A stretch of 64,000 nt of DNA from Pseudomonas frederiksbergensis (GTDB taxonomy: Bacteria > Pseudomonadota > Gammaproteobacteria > Pseudomonadales > Pseudomonadaceae), in contig NZ_MOBP01000009.1 of assembly GCF_003732665.1 (NCBI RefSeq), forward strand, positions 24,622 through 88,621. Direction: 5' to 3'. Both the position numbers and the translations under genes were made by a program. Position 1 is the first letter of the stretch. Each line of letters opens with the position of its first letter. The notes below the pieces were generated by a model, which worked only from the letters and a program-made list of their open reading frames with translations, ran no database searches and was not told the DNA's origin. Below, in pieces: positions 38,022-47,405 of the stretch.

Positions 38022-38647
38022 AGAGTGAAGTCATAGTTGTAGGTGCCGGTGGCCATGCCAAGGTTTGCATTGAGCTACTACAGGCGCAAGGCAACAAGGT
38101 CGCCTACTGCGTTGGCAATCCGGACAGCCCGGACAAATGCCTGGATATCCCGGTGTTGAAAAGCGACGACCACCTTCCAGCACTTCGCAAGGATGGGTAT
38201 GAGCGGGTGTTCATCGCCATCGGGTCAAATCTATTGCGCAACAAGCTGGCGAAGAAAGTCACCGAAATGGGCTTTCGACTGGTCAATGCGATCAGCCCCG
38301 CGGCAACGGTATCGCCCTCAGCCAGTCTGGGCGTCGGAATCGCTGTCATGGCCGGGGCCGTTATCAACGCAGAGGCGACGATTTCCGACCTTTGCATCGT
38401 GAACACCGGCGCCACCATCGACCATGACTGCGTCATCGGACTGGCAGTACACATCGCCCCACAGTGCGCACTCGCGGGCAACGTGCATGTCGGCAACCTC
38501 AGCTTCGTCGGCGTAGGCAGCAAAATCATTCCCGAGATTCACATCGGTGAGTCGGTCATGGTTGGTGCTGGCAGTGTCGTAATCTCGAACGTCGGGTCAG
38601 CAACCACGGTTGTGGGCGTGCCTGCCAAAGTTATATACAAAATTTGA
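38018..38647 (+). CDS. NeuD/PglD-type sugar N-acetyltransferase (probable GDP-perosamine N-acetyltransferase)
   Basis: A 209-residue protein with the NeuD/PglD fold. An N-terminal Rossmann-like half begins VIVVGAGGHAKVCIELL, and a left-handed beta-helix covers about 90-200. Its GATIDHDCVIG contains the catalytic His pair region (NTGATIDHDC). These enzymes acetylate the 4-amino group of UDP- or GDP-4-amino-6-deoxy sugars. The next gene is a perosamine synthase, so the product is probably GDP-N-acetylperosamine (GDP-Rha4NAc), as with Caulobacter PerB. The start overlaps the methyltransferase stop. Confidence 0.82.
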   Translation: MKSEVIVVGAGGHAKVCIELLQAQGNKVAYCVGNPDSPDKCLDIPVLKSDDHLPALRKDGYERVFIAIGSNLLRNKLAKKVTEMGFRLVNAISPAATVSPSASLGVGIAVMAGAVINAEATISDLCIVNTGATIDHDCVIGLAVHIAPQCALAGNVHVGNLSFVGVGSKIIPEIHIGESVMVGAGSVVISNVGSATTVVGVPAKVIYKI

Positions 38648-38657
38648 AGGAAGAAAC

Positions 38658-39761
38658 ATGAAACGTATTTCCATTGCACAACCGAAGCTTGCTGGTAACG
38701 AACGCAAATACGTGCTCGATTGCCTGGATACAAACTGGATTTCTTCCAACGGCAAATACATCGGCGCCTTCGAAGAAAGCTTTGCAGCATTTTGCGGCGT
38801 CAAACACGCGATCGCGACCAATAACGGCACAACCGCCCTGCACTTGGCGCTGGTCGTGCTGAACCTGCAGCCTGACGACGAAGTTATCATTCCCACCGTG
38901 ACCTACATTGCAACGGCAAACGCAGTACGCTATTGCGGCGCCACCCCGGTATTGGTGGATGTCTGTGCCGACACGATGAACATCGACCCGCGGACCATCG
39001 AAAGCAAAATCACCTCGAAGACCAAGGGCATCATCCCGGTACACCTATACGGTCACCCCGCGCAGATGGATGTTGTCAACGAGATCGCGCGCAAACACAA
39101 CCTTTGGGTCGTCGAGGATGCCGCCGAGGCTCATGGAGCCGAAGTTCACGGCAGCAAGGTAGGCGGCCTCGGCACTTGCGCAACCTTTAGCTTTTTCGGC
39201 AACAAGATCATTACCACCGGCGAAGGCGGCATGATCACTACCAACGACGACGAGCTCGCAGCCAAGCTGCGCTTGTTCCGCGGTCAGGGCATGGATCCGA
39301 ATCGCCGGTACTGGTTCCCGGTAGTCGGTTACAACTACCGCATGACTAACATCCAGGCGGCAATTGGTCTGGCACAGATGGAAGGCATCGCTACAGCACT
39401 GGCCGATCGCGAACGTTTGGCCGTCTGGTACAACGAAGCGCTTGCAGACCTTAAAGACAAGATTGTCATGCCAACCCAGGCTTCATGGGCGAAACAAGTG
39501 TTCTGGATGTACAACATTTTCCTGGCTGACGGAGATGAACATAAGCGCGACGCTGTGATGCAAAAACTCGACGCGATGGGCATCGAGACGCGGCCAGTGT
39601 TCTACCCAATGCATGTCATGCCTCCGTATAAGGAAGACAACACCTATCCAGTGGCAGACCTGTGGTCGGGCCGCGGCATCAACCTGCCGACCCACCAGGA
39701 CCTGACCCAGGAAGACATCATCAGAATCGCAGCCAGCTTGCGTGAGGTCCTGGCAGCCTGA
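38658..39761 (+). CDS. GDP-perosamine synthase-like aminotransferase
   Basis: A 367-residue DegT/DnrJ-family PLP enzyme. Key pieces are NNGTTALHLAL, the Asp in VVEDAAEAHGA, and the PLP lysine in SFFGNKIITTGEGGM. The FFGNK-ITTGEGGM form is typical of perosamine synthase (PerA/RfbE), which aminates C4 of GDP-4-keto-6-deoxymannose, the Gmd product. AAGGAAG lies 5 nt before the ATG at 38658. It is flanked by the acetyltransferase and three glycosyltransferases. A UDP-4-keto-sugar aminotransferase is the alternative, but the presence of gmd favours GDP-perosamine. Confidence 0.85.
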   Translation: MKRISIAQPKLAGNERKYVLDCLDTNWISSNGKYIGAFEESFAAFCGVKHAIATNNGTTALHLALVVLNLQPDDEVIIPTVTYIATANAVRYCGATPVLVDVCADTMNIDPRTIESKITSKTKGIIPVHLYGHPAQMDVVNEIARKHNLWVVEDAAEAHGAEVHGSKVGGLGTCATFSFFGNKIITTGEGGMITTNDDELAAKLRLFRGQGMDPNRRYWFPVVGYNYRMTNIQAAIGLAQMEGIATALADRERLAVWYNEALADLKDKIVMPTQASWAKQVFWMYNIFLADGDEHKRDAVMQKLDAMGIETRPVFYPMHVMPPYKEDNTYPVADLWSGRGINLPTHQDLTQEDIIRIAASLREVLAA

Positions 39762-40795
39762 TGAAAATTGCACTTTGCTCCACGTTTGTACCCTTCATCA
39801 GGGGGGGAGGAAGAAACATCGTCGACTGGCTTGCGTCTACGTTGACGGAAGCGGGGCATCAGGTCGAAGTTGTCTATCTGCCCGAGCTCGACGCGCCAGA
39901 CTTGCTGTTTCAGCAGATGATGGCGCTGCGCTGGGTAGATCTTCAAGCCGCCGACCGGGTCATCTGCTTCAGACCCCAGGCTCACTTGATTCCGCATCCG
40001 CACAAAATCCTATGGTTCATTCACCACATTCGTGTGTTCTATGACCTGTGGGACAGCCCCTATCGGGACTTCGCAGACGACGCAAAGCACAGTGCAATCC
40101 GCGAGGCATTATTCGACGCGGATACTCGCGCGCTGGGTGAGGCAAAGGCAATTTTCACCAACTCAAAAGTTGTATCGGGTCGACTCAAGACCTATAACGA
40201 CGTCGACAGCGAAGTGTTGTATCCGCCCGTATTTGAATCGGAACGTTTTTTCTGCGCCGGCTACAACGACGAAATCGCTTATATATGCCGCATGGAGCAC
40301 CACAAGCGTCAGCACTTGCTGATCGAAGCGCTGAGTTGCACCACCACCCCTGTGCGCCTCCGACTGCTGGGAACTGGCTCAGGTCCCGCTTACGGCATTG
40401 CACTTCGAGAAAAAATCGAGGAGTGCAATGTAGCTGATCGCGTAATCCTGGATGAACGCTGGATCACCGAGGAAGAAAAAGTGGAGTGCCTCTCAACCTG
40501 CCTGGCTGCAGCCTACCTGCCGGTGGATGAGGACTCCTACGGTTATCCAAGCCTGGAAGCCAGTCACGCTGAAAAACCGATTCTCACTACCACGGATTCG
40601 GGCGGCGTGCTTGAACTGGTCCAGGACGGCTACAACGGCTACATCGCAGAGCCTACCCCCGAATCCCTGGCTAAGGCCATGGACAAGCTATACCGGGAAA
40701 GAAGCACAACCGAAGCCATGGGCAAGAACGCCAAACAGCGGTTGGTTGATTTGAAAATTTCCTGGTCGCATGTGCTGGAGCGCCTTTTGGCATGA
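39761..40795 (+). CDS. Glycosyltransferase, GT4-like (first of a paralogous pair)
   Basis: A 344-residue GT-B protein. The N-terminal nucleotide-fold start is CSTFVPFIRGGGRNIVDWLA, and the donor half has AYICRMEHHKRQHLLIEAL and LPVDEDSYGYPSLEASHAEKP, which carries the GT4 E-x7-E equivalent. It is clearly related to the next gene along its whole length (shared HPHK/HHRK-LW, TNSKV/TNSEV, TTTDSGGVLEL/TTTDSGGILGL and AEPTPESLA/AEPTAESLA blocks). It probably adds Rha4NAc or rhamnose to the growing chain. The start overlaps the aminotransferase stop by 1 bp. Confidence 0.83.
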   Translation: MKIALCSTFVPFIRGGGRNIVDWLASTLTEAGHQVEVVYLPELDAPDLLFQQMMALRWVDLQAADRVICFRPQAHLIPHPHKILWFIHHIRVFYDLWDSPYRDFADDAKHSAIREALFDADTRALGEAKAIFTNSKVVSGRLKTYNDVDSEVLYPPVFESERFFCAGYNDEIAYICRMEHHKRQHLLIEALSCTTTPVRLRLLGTGSGPAYGIALREKIEECNVADRVILDERWITEEEKVECLSTCLAAAYLPVDEDSYGYPSLEASHAEKPILTTTDSGGVLELVQDGYNGYIAEPTPESLAKAMDKLYRERSTTEAMGKNAKQRLVDLKISWSHVLERLLA

Positions 40796-41829
40796 AAGTT
40801 TTAATCGTGAACAACATGGCCCCGTTCATTTGGGGCGGCGCAGAAGAACTGGCTGTCAACCTACAAAAGAACCTGATCATCGCCGGGCATGATGCGGAAA
40901 TAATGCGAATTCCATTTCAATGGGAACCCGCATCACGTATCCCTTCGCAGATGTTGCTGACGCGCACTCTGGAAGTCTTCAATACCGATCATGTCATTGC
41001 CCTGAAGTTTCCGGCGTACCTCGTACGTCATCATAGAAAATCGTTGTGGCTGCTTCACCAGTATCGCCAGGCTTATGACTTGTACGATGTAGGTCAAACC
41101 AACCTGCCCGCAGATCAGACCGGGGCGGACATTCGCAAAGCCATTATTAATGCTGACAACGAGAGTTTCGCCGAGAGCCGGCATATTTACACCAACTCCG
41201 AAGTCACGAGAAAACGGCTGCTCAAGTACAACGGTTTTGACTCCCAAGTATTGCTTCCGCCGGTCAATGATCCTGAAGCGTTTACGGGAGGCCAATTCGA
41301 TGACTATATCTTTGCAGGTGGCCGAGTAAACGGCATGAAACGCCAGTACTTGCTTTTGCAAGCGCTGGCCAAAGCTGACAAGCGAGTCAAACTGATTATC
41401 GCCGGGCCTCCCGAGTCGCCTGCCGACACACAGCAATTGAACGCCATCATCGAAGAGTTCAGCCTGCAGGATCGTGTAAAGCTCGACTTGCGCTTCTTGC
41501 CACGAGCCACTTACGTGGATTATGTCAATCGTGCTCTTGCCGTTGCCTACATCCCCTTCGACGAAGACTCGTTGGGCTATGTGGCCATGGAGGCAGCAAC
41601 GGCTCGTAAAGCCTTGATCACGACGACAGACAGCGGTGGAATCCTTGGACTGGTGACGCCAGGGGAAACCGGCTGGAGAGCTGAGCCTACCGCTGAGAGC
41701 CTGGCAGAAGTAATGAATGCCGTTTTTGAGAGCAAAACTCGAACCAAACAATATGGCGAGGGTGCGCAGGCACTGTGGAACGGTCTGGGTATCAATTGGC
41801 CCGAAACCATAGAGGCGCTTCTCAAATGA
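40792..41829 (+). CDS. Glycosyltransferase, GT4-like (second of a paralogous pair)
   Basis: A 345-residue GT-B protein, paralogous to the gene before it. It begins IVNNMAPFIWGGAEELAVNL; the donor half has IFAGGRVNGMKRQYLLLQAL and IPFDEDSLGYVAMEAATARKA. Start and stop both overlap neighbours by ATGA, so the three glycosyltransferases here are translated as one block. Divergence from its sister suggests a different linkage or acceptor in the same repeat unit. Sugar specificity cannot be read. Confidence 0.83.
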   Translation: MKVLIVNNMAPFIWGGAEELAVNLQKNLIIAGHDAEIMRIPFQWEPASRIPSQMLLTRTLEVFNTDHVIALKFPAYLVRHHRKSLWLLHQYRQAYDLYDVGQTNLPADQTGADIRKAIINADNESFAESRHIYTNSEVTRKRLLKYNGFDSQVLLPPVNDPEAFTGGQFDDYIFAGGRVNGMKRQYLLLQALAKADKRVKLIIAGPPESPADTQQLNAIIEEFSLQDRVKLDLRFLPRATYVDYVNRALAVAYIPFDEDSLGYVAMEAATARKALITTTDSGGILGLVTPGETGWRAEPTAESLAEVMNAVFESKTRTKQYGEGAQALWNGLGINWPETIEALLK

Positions 41830-43127
41830 AACTTGTCATATTTACACCGGCCGTCAAATCCTCGGCGATAGGCCGAATGACTCGACTCGTCGTTCGGGAA
41901 TTATTGACCCACCAACATCAAGTGGTGGTGATTCGCACTGAAAGCCCGCACCTCCTGGCCAGAGAAAGCCACGACTTCGGCTGCACCCTGCTGCCCTGGA
42001 CGAGCGAGGCTGAAGTCGCTCAGGAAGTTGCGAGCGCTGACTGCTGTGTCTACCAGATTGGCGACAACTACGAGTTTCATGAAGGTGGCATTGTCTGGCT
42101 CGTCAGAGCTCCAGGGATCGTTTGCCTGCATGACTTCTTTCTAGGTCACTTGTTCCGTGGCTGGGCACAGCAACGACGTGACGAGGCGAACCACATACTG
42201 ACTCAGTGGTACGGAACAAAGATCACCGCCAATTATTTCAGCGCCTGCGACAGCACAACATTCATCCGGGAAACACGAGAGTCGGCACCGCTGACCGAAT
42301 GGATCAGCTCCATGGCCACTGGAGTGATAACTCATAGTGCCTGGGGTTGTGATCGTATCCTGCAGGCTTGTGCCGGGCCGCTGTTCGTCACCCCACTCGC
42401 ATACGATGCCCCTGGCGCAGTTGACACCGCAAATGAACCTAAAGGTAATCGCAAGCTGAAGGTTCTTACGATCGGGCACATCAATTCGAACAAACGTATT
42501 GAAAGTTGCATTGAAGCGATTTCAAGCAACTCGCTACTGCGCAGAAACATTAGCTATCACCTTGTCGGAGCCATTCTTCCGAGCATGGAAAGGAAGCTTT
42601 CTGAACTGGCAACTGTCAGCGGCGTCGAGCTGATTATTTCGAACGAAGTTGATGATGCGACGCTGTCCGAGGCGATCAGGGACGCCGACGTAATCAGCTG
42701 CTTACGCTGGCCCAGCCTCGAAGCGGCTTCGGCTTCGGCCATTGAAGCAATGCTCTACGGAAAGGCCACAATCGTTACGAATACCGGTTTTTACAAAGAA
42801 ATACCTGACCAGTATGTGCTGAAAGTATCGTCTGATAACGAAGTAGAGGATCTGAAGAAAATCTTCCTCTCCCTCCAAAACAAAAGATCCTCAGCAGCCG
42901 ACATCGGTAAACAGGCACAACTGTGGGCAAGAGAAACGTTTACCGCTGAAAATTACGCGCGGAAACTGGAGCAGGCCATACCTGTCGTGCTTCGGGCAAA
43001 AGTGATCATTTCGGCAGTCGATCATTTTGCGACCATTATCGATAAATGGTCGGCAAGTCCCGAGTTGCTCAGGACCCCTGAAATACTGGAACCGCTGAGT
43101 ATCTTTAACACCAACACGATCGTGTAA
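41826..43127 (+). CDS. Glycosyltransferase, GT4-like
   Basis: A 433-residue GT-B protein. It begins MKLVIFTPAVKSSAIGRMTR; the C-terminal half has LKVLTIGHINSNKRIESCIE and CLRWPSLEAASASAIEAMLYGK with the acidic pair of GT4 donors. The last 50 residues are a helical extension. It starts at the ATG 41826, overlapping the previous stop, and is the last gene of the wzm-wzt operon. A longer frame from 41775 lies inside the upstream gene and is not used. Likely acts in O-chain assembly; specificity unknown. Confidence 0.8.
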   Translation: MKLVIFTPAVKSSAIGRMTRLVVRELLTHQHQVVVIRTESPHLLARESHDFGCTLLPWTSEAEVAQEVASADCCVYQIGDNYEFHEGGIVWLVRAPGIVCLHDFFLGHLFRGWAQQRRDEANHILTQWYGTKITANYFSACDSTTFIRETRESAPLTEWISSMATGVITHSAWGCDRILQACAGPLFVTPLAYDAPGAVDTANEPKGNRKLKVLTIGHINSNKRIESCIEAISSNSLLRRNISYHLVGAILPSMERKLSELATVSGVELIISNEVDDATLSEAIRDADVISCLRWPSLEAASASAIEAMLYGKATIVTNTGFYKEIPDQYVLKVSSDNEVEDLKKIFLSLQNKRSSAADIGKQAQLWARETFTAENYARKLEQAIPVVLRAKVIISAVDHFATIIDKWSASPELLRTPEILEPLSIFNTNTIV

Positions 43128-43134
43128 AGCGTAC

Positions 43135-43166
43135 TTGCGGTGGGCCATTCCTCCGGCCCACCGCAA
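43135..43166. terminator. GC-rich hairpin between convergent glycosyltransferase genes
   Basis: Perfect 12-bp arms TTGCGGTGGGCC and GGCCCACCGCAA with an 8-nt loop, located 7 bp after one stop and 22 bp before the opposite one. It should stop transcription of both operons. No long T-run follows on either strand. Confidence 0.75.
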
Positions 43167-43188
43167 TATGCAGTCCGACGCGTCCTCC

Positions 43189-44574
43189 CTACTTCACACT
43201 ACCAAAGATAAATTGTGCAGTCTCAATCCAGGCGACAGGCTTATACCCACGCTTGATTGCATCTTCCTTGGCGGCAAGTGCCACAGGATCGAACGCGTAC
43301 TTCTTCAGTTCGGCCACCCACACCGAAACGTCCCACGGATCCAGATAATCCAGCAGCTCACCACCCACTTCCGGTATTGAAGCAGAGCTTGAGGCAAGAC
43401 AGTACTTGCCAGCCGCCAAACTCTCCGCGACCGGTAGTCCCCAGCCTTCATAAAGGGACGGAAACGCCGTCATAGTGCAATTCCGATACAGGTGCATCAA
43501 ATCTGAATCGGAAACATTGTTGAGTATACGAATGTATTCTTTCGTTCTCGGATCAAGGCCGATATCCATTAGTAGATCGCCTACGCCCCAGCCCGGCATA
43601 CCGACAAAGACCAATCTGGGTAAGCCCTGTACGCCGGCATCAATCAAGCGTGTATAAGCACGGTAAAGCACTTCATGATTTTTTCGACGTTCGATAGTGG
43701 AGACAAACAGTACAAAGCGCTCTTTCAGCAACGCTTCAACATCAGTACTGATCTTGTCACTCAACTCATGAGACAACTGGCAGCCGAGCTTGACCACTGC
43801 AGTCTCGGGGATGGGTGCTCCCAGTTCTTCCAACAGCGAGATCAAGTCTTTACGAGTGCATTCCGAGATGCACAGAACCTTGTCCGCGCACCAGGCAACA
43901 TCAGCGAAGTAGTTGGCAAACTTGGCCGCCACATCACCGACACACAAGTGGGGAAGCCTGACCGGAATCACATCGTAGCAAAATAGAATGACCTGCAAGC
44001 CCACCTGCTTCTTGAGTTCATAAAGATGCGGCAGATTTTTATTGTCCCAGTCCAGCCCGACCGAAATGTAACTATCACCCTTGGTAAAGGGATGACCCGA
44101 GGTATGGGCCTTCCGAGACGAGGGTGTGAACACGTAGCTGCGATTCGCCGGTTTCAGAAACGCCTTGGCCGCCGATCGCAGATGCCGGACACCGATCACC
44201 GCCTCAACAATCGATATACGTCGCTGCTGAAAAAACTGATAGATACGCCCGCTCAACTTCGAAGGCAGTCGATTCAGCACTTTTATTGCTTTTTCTTTCA
44301 ACCGGGCTTCGATCGAACTCTTATTCGAACCACCGCTGGCAAGCGGACCGGGTGCAACTACATGTGCGCCGGAGATTCTTTTCAACGTCGCCGCAACATC
44401 GGTGGAGTCGATGGCGCTGTAACCCGTGGAATGGCTGTAGAAGCAGAACTTGACATCCTCACCGGCAGCAATCAACTCCCGCGCGTGAGCGGCCGCTTCT
44501 GCCTCGGTACGGATAATGCCTACTGCTGGTCGGCGCCAGCCCAGGATGGTCGTTACATCAAACCAAGTGGTCAT
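43189..44574 (-). CDS. Glycosyltransferase, GT4, WbpX-like
   Basis: A 461-residue GT-B protein. The start WFDVTTILGWRRPAVGIIRTE and the long insertion before the donor half are typical of large rhamnosyl/mannosyltransferases. The donor half has LFVSTIERRKNHEVLYRAY and FPSLYEGWGLPVAESLAAGKY with E-x7-E. The length is close to that of WbpX, which together with WbpY makes the D-rhamnan trisaccharide repeat in P. aeruginosa. I am less sure of this than of WbpY and WbpZ. Its ATG overlaps the stop of the upstream gene (ATGA). Confidence 0.7.
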   Translation of the reverse strand: MTTWFDVTTILGWRRPAVGIIRTEAEAAAHARELIAAGEDVKFCFYSHSTGYSAIDSTDVAATLKRISGAHVVAPGPLASGGSNKSSIEARLKEKAIKVLNRLPSKLSGRIYQFFQQRRISIVEAVIGVRHLRSAAKAFLKPANRSYVFTPSSRKAHTSGHPFTKGDSYISVGLDWDNKNLPHLYELKKQVGLQVILFCYDVIPVRLPHLCVGDVAAKFANYFADVAWCADKVLCISECTRKDLISLLEELGAPIPETAVVKLGCQLSHELSDKISTDVEALLKERFVLFVSTIERRKNHEVLYRAYTRLIDAGVQGLPRLVFVGMPGWGVGDLLMDIGLDPRTKEYIRILNNVSDSDLMHLYRNCTMTAFPSLYEGWGLPVAESLAAGKYCLASSSASIPEVGGELLDYLDPWDVSVWVAELKKYAFDPVALAAKEDAIKRGYKPVAWIETAQFIFGSVK

Positions 44575-45794
44575 GCCTCAAGCGCCTTCTTTTTAAGGAT
44601 TTCTGCCGCTGCGCGCGGTATCGATTCAAGACTGCGGGCCCATGTCAAAGGCTCCCGGGATTCTCTGTCCGGCCCGTTTGCGCCTATCGTTGCCGGCCCA
44701 ACCAGACGGTTACGAATGGCCGCATGGAATTCCCCCGGCGTACGTGCAACAGTAATTTCCGGCTGGCTTAAATGCTGCTCAAATCCACGGAAAGCTGATT
44801 CAGTGCCAACCACATACTTGCCCGAATAAATGGCTTCTGCCGTCTTGATATTCGAACCGCCGCCATGGGGAATCGGCAGCAGGAAGGCATGTGCGAGAGT
44901 TTTGACTGCATCGAGATCGTCATCTGACAGCATGTACAGCAGTTGCAGACGGGACAGATTCAACTGTCCCCAGCGGCTTGCCCGGAGTGTTGCTTCAAGG
45001 TGTTCACACACACTGCCGACCACTACCAGCTTGCTGTCAGGTGGAATACACGCCAACGAACTACCCAGGCATTCGTTAAAACCTTTGAAGTTAGGTGGGT
45101 GCGCGCTGGCCACATATAGAATCCACGGTGACTCAGGAAGAATTTTTTTCCAGGTCTCCAGTACCTCAGCCTCGGCTTCCCACGGCGCAATGCCGTTAGA
45201 TGCAAGCAATGGATTACTTGCACCCCAAGCCTCAAGAACATCAAAATCCGCCTGAGTAACGGCCACCGAAATATCGGCTTCAAGCGCGGCTTTTCTTTCA
45301 AGCGCATCGATATCAGAAATGACCGAGTCGGCATCCTTGACACCGTAACTGTCGAGGATCTCTTGCTTCAAAGGCGCCTCGATGTTTTGCGAGCCATAAA
45401 TCAGACAGGCATTACGGTACTGAGGCAATTGCTTGATTTTCAGTACCAATGGCCACAGCCATGGCTGCTCGACATGTATTACGTCAATGACTGACGGCAA
45501 CTTCTTGAGAATGTCAGGGAACCCCTGCTCCGAAGAAGCGAACTCACCCGAAAGCAAATCATTGATCAACGGCACATAAGTACCCTTGTACTTCCTGAAA
45601 CTGCTGCCAGCGGGAAACGGGACGTCGTTCGCGCCCAGAGTCGACGGCGGATACCCTTCCGGCTCGTAGACCGCTAAGTGAGTAACGCTCCAACCATTCT
45701 CGCTGAAGGTTTTAGCAATATTGGCTACCCTGACCTGGCCACCGTGTCGGGGACTGTCAATCGGGTAGGTACTTAGCAATAGAACCGTTTTCAA
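44571..45794 (-). CDS. Glycosyltransferase, GT4-like
   Basis: A 407-residue protein with GT-B features. It begins LLLSTYPIDSPRHGGQVRVA; DVIHVEQPWLWPLVLKI lies in the acceptor half and ILYVASAHPPNFKGFNE and LLPIPHGGGSNIKTAEAIYSGKYVVGT in the donor half. The GGGSNIKTAEAI segment replaces the usual E-x7-E block, as in GT4 relatives that handle UDP-sugars or GDP-sugars. It is co-translated with the WbpX-like gene and lies 101 bp downstream of manB. Specificity unknown. Confidence 0.78.
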   Translation of the reverse strand: MKTVLLLSTYPIDSPRHGGQVRVANIAKTFSENGWSVTHLAVYEPEGYPPSTLGANDVPFPAGSSFRKYKGTYVPLINDLLSGEFASSEQGFPDILKKLPSVIDVIHVEQPWLWPLVLKIKQLPQYRNACLIYGSQNIEAPLKQEILDSYGVKDADSVISDIDALERKAALEADISVAVTQADFDVLEAWGASNPLLASNGIAPWEAEAEVLETWKKILPESPWILYVASAHPPNFKGFNECLGSSLACIPPDSKLVVVGSVCEHLEATLRASRWGQLNLSRLQLLYMLSDDDLDAVKTLAHAFLLPIPHGGGSNIKTAEAIYSGKYVVGTESAFRGFEQHLSQPEITVARTPGEFHAAIRNRLVGPATIGANGPDRESREPLTWARSLESIPRAAAEILKKKALEA

Positions 45795-45895
45795 AATATG
45801 AACCTATAGAATTGATATTTCACAACCCGCAACCGCACTTCAATATTACGAACACCGAAGTACGGGTGCCGTTGGATACCAAAGAGTCTGAGGTC

Positions 45896-47260
45896 TCAAA
45901 CCCCTTCAATCAGTGACTCTATCTCTTTCAAACGTGCCCACATCAACGCTTGATCGCCTTTTGCTTCAACGTTGAGTCTTAACAGAGGTTCGGTATTGGA
46001 GCCCCGCAAGTTGAAGCGCCAGTCAGCAAAAGAAAGGCTGATACCGTCGGTTTTATCGAGTTCAGGATTCTGCGGCAAATAATGTTCCAGGACCTTTTGC
46101 AACATTGCTGGCACATCTTCAACCCGGTAATTGATCTCACCCGTGCACGGGTAAGCCGCGATGCGCTCATCAACCAGCTGCGCCAGTGTCTTCCCGCTAG
46201 AGGACATCAAGGCCATGACCAGCAGCCACGGAATCATCCCGCTGTCGCAATAGGCAAAGTCACGAAAATAGTGGTGCGCGCTCATTTCACCACCATAGAT
46301 TGCATCTTCAAGGCGCATGCGCTCCTTGATGAAGGCGTGGCCGGTCTTGCAGAGAACCGGCACACCGCCCGCCTGTGCGACTTGATCGATGGTATTCCAG
46401 GTCAGTCGCGGGTCATGAATGATCTTGCTACCCGGGTGCTGCTTGAGCAGCATCTCTGCCAACAGCCCTACAAGGTAATACCCCTCGATAAACCGGCCTG
46501 TTTCATCGAAAAAGAAGCAGCGGTCGAAGTCGCCATCCCATGCCAGACCCACATCGCAGCCATGTTCCAACAGCGCCCGCTGGGTCAGATCACGGTTCTC
46601 CGGCAACAGCGGGTTAGGCACGCCGTTGGGGAAGTTGCCGTCCGGCGCTGCGTTGATAATCACCCACTCGAAAGGCAGTTTGCCTGTCAACGCCTGCAAG
46701 ACCGGGCCCGCGGCACCATTACCAGGATCAGCGAGTATTTTCAGCGGTTTCAGTTCGGCAATATCGACGTAACTGAGCAAGTGGTCGATGTAACGGCTCT
46801 TGTCGAGTTCAACACGGACAACGCCCGGCTCGGCAGCCAATGGCCCGAGATCGCCGCTTTCCACACGATCACGGATAGCGTTGAGTCCGGTATCGCCACT
46901 GATCGGACGCGACTGGGATTTGACCAGCTTCATCCCGTTGTAGCCCTTGGGATTGTGGCTGGCAGTAATCATCACGCCGCCATCGGCATCGAATGCACTG
47001 GTAGCAAAATAAACTTCTTCGGTGCCACACAGGCCGATATCAATGACATCCGCACCGGCTTCTCGCAGGCCATGGGTCATTGCATCAGCGAGCATCGGGC
47101 TCTCGAGCCGCATATCCCGCCCTAATACAATACTTCTGCCCTGCAATTCTGTAACCATTGCGCGGCCTATCCGATAAGCAACATCCTCATTGAGGTCGGA
47201 CGGCACTTGGCCGCGAATGTCATAAGCCTTGAAGCACCGGGTTTTGATAGGGGTATGCAT
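45896..47260 (-). CDS. manB: Phosphomannomutase (ManB/CpsG)
   Basis: A 454-residue alpha-D-phosphohexomutase. The phosphoserine is Ser101 in TASHNPKGYNG, metal binding is DGDFDR, the sugar loop is GGEMSAHHYFRD, and the phosphate-binding loop is RGSNTEPLLRLN. It converts mannose-6-phosphate to mannose-1-phosphate, the step before ManC, so the locus carries its own supply of GDP-mannose for rhamnose and perosamine. The housekeeping AlgC would be a separate gene. It lies 145 bp downstream of manC, after a terminator-like hairpin. Confidence 0.94.
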   Translation of the reverse strand: MHTPIKTRCFKAYDIRGQVPSDLNEDVAYRIGRAMVTELQGRSIVLGRDMRLESPMLADAMTHGLREAGADVIDIGLCGTEEVYFATSAFDADGGVMITASHNPKGYNGMKLVKSQSRPISGDTGLNAIRDRVESGDLGPLAAEPGVVRVELDKSRYIDHLLSYVDIAELKPLKILADPGNGAAGPVLQALTGKLPFEWVIINAAPDGNFPNGVPNPLLPENRDLTQRALLEHGCDVGLAWDGDFDRCFFFDETGRFIEGYYLVGLLAEMLLKQHPGSKIIHDPRLTWNTIDQVAQAGGVPVLCKTGHAFIKERMRLEDAIYGGEMSAHHYFRDFAYCDSGMIPWLLVMALMSSSGKTLAQLVDERIAAYPCTGEINYRVEDVPAMLQKVLEHYLPQNPELDKTDGISLSFADWRFNLRGSNTEPLLRLNVEAKGDQALMWARLKEIESLIEGV

Positions 47261-47348
47261 TCTGCTTCTTGCCTGAGTAACTTAAGACGACACACTGGTG
47301 CTGCTCTTGTGCATCATCAAAGTGGTTAACATCGAGAGCCGACATATG

Positions 47349-47387
47349 CAAAAAGCCTGATCGGCTGAGCACTCACCGACCAGGCTT
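47349..47387 (-). terminator. Intrinsic terminator after manC
   Basis: On the minus strand the arms AAGCCTGGTCGG and CCGATCAGGCTT (one mismatch) enclose an 11-nt loop and are followed by TTTTTGC. It sits 19 bp after the manC stop, so manB and the glycosyltransferases beyond it may need their own promoter or read-through. Confidence 0.8.
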
Positions 47388-47405
47388 ATCGCTGTCAACA
47401 CGCTA

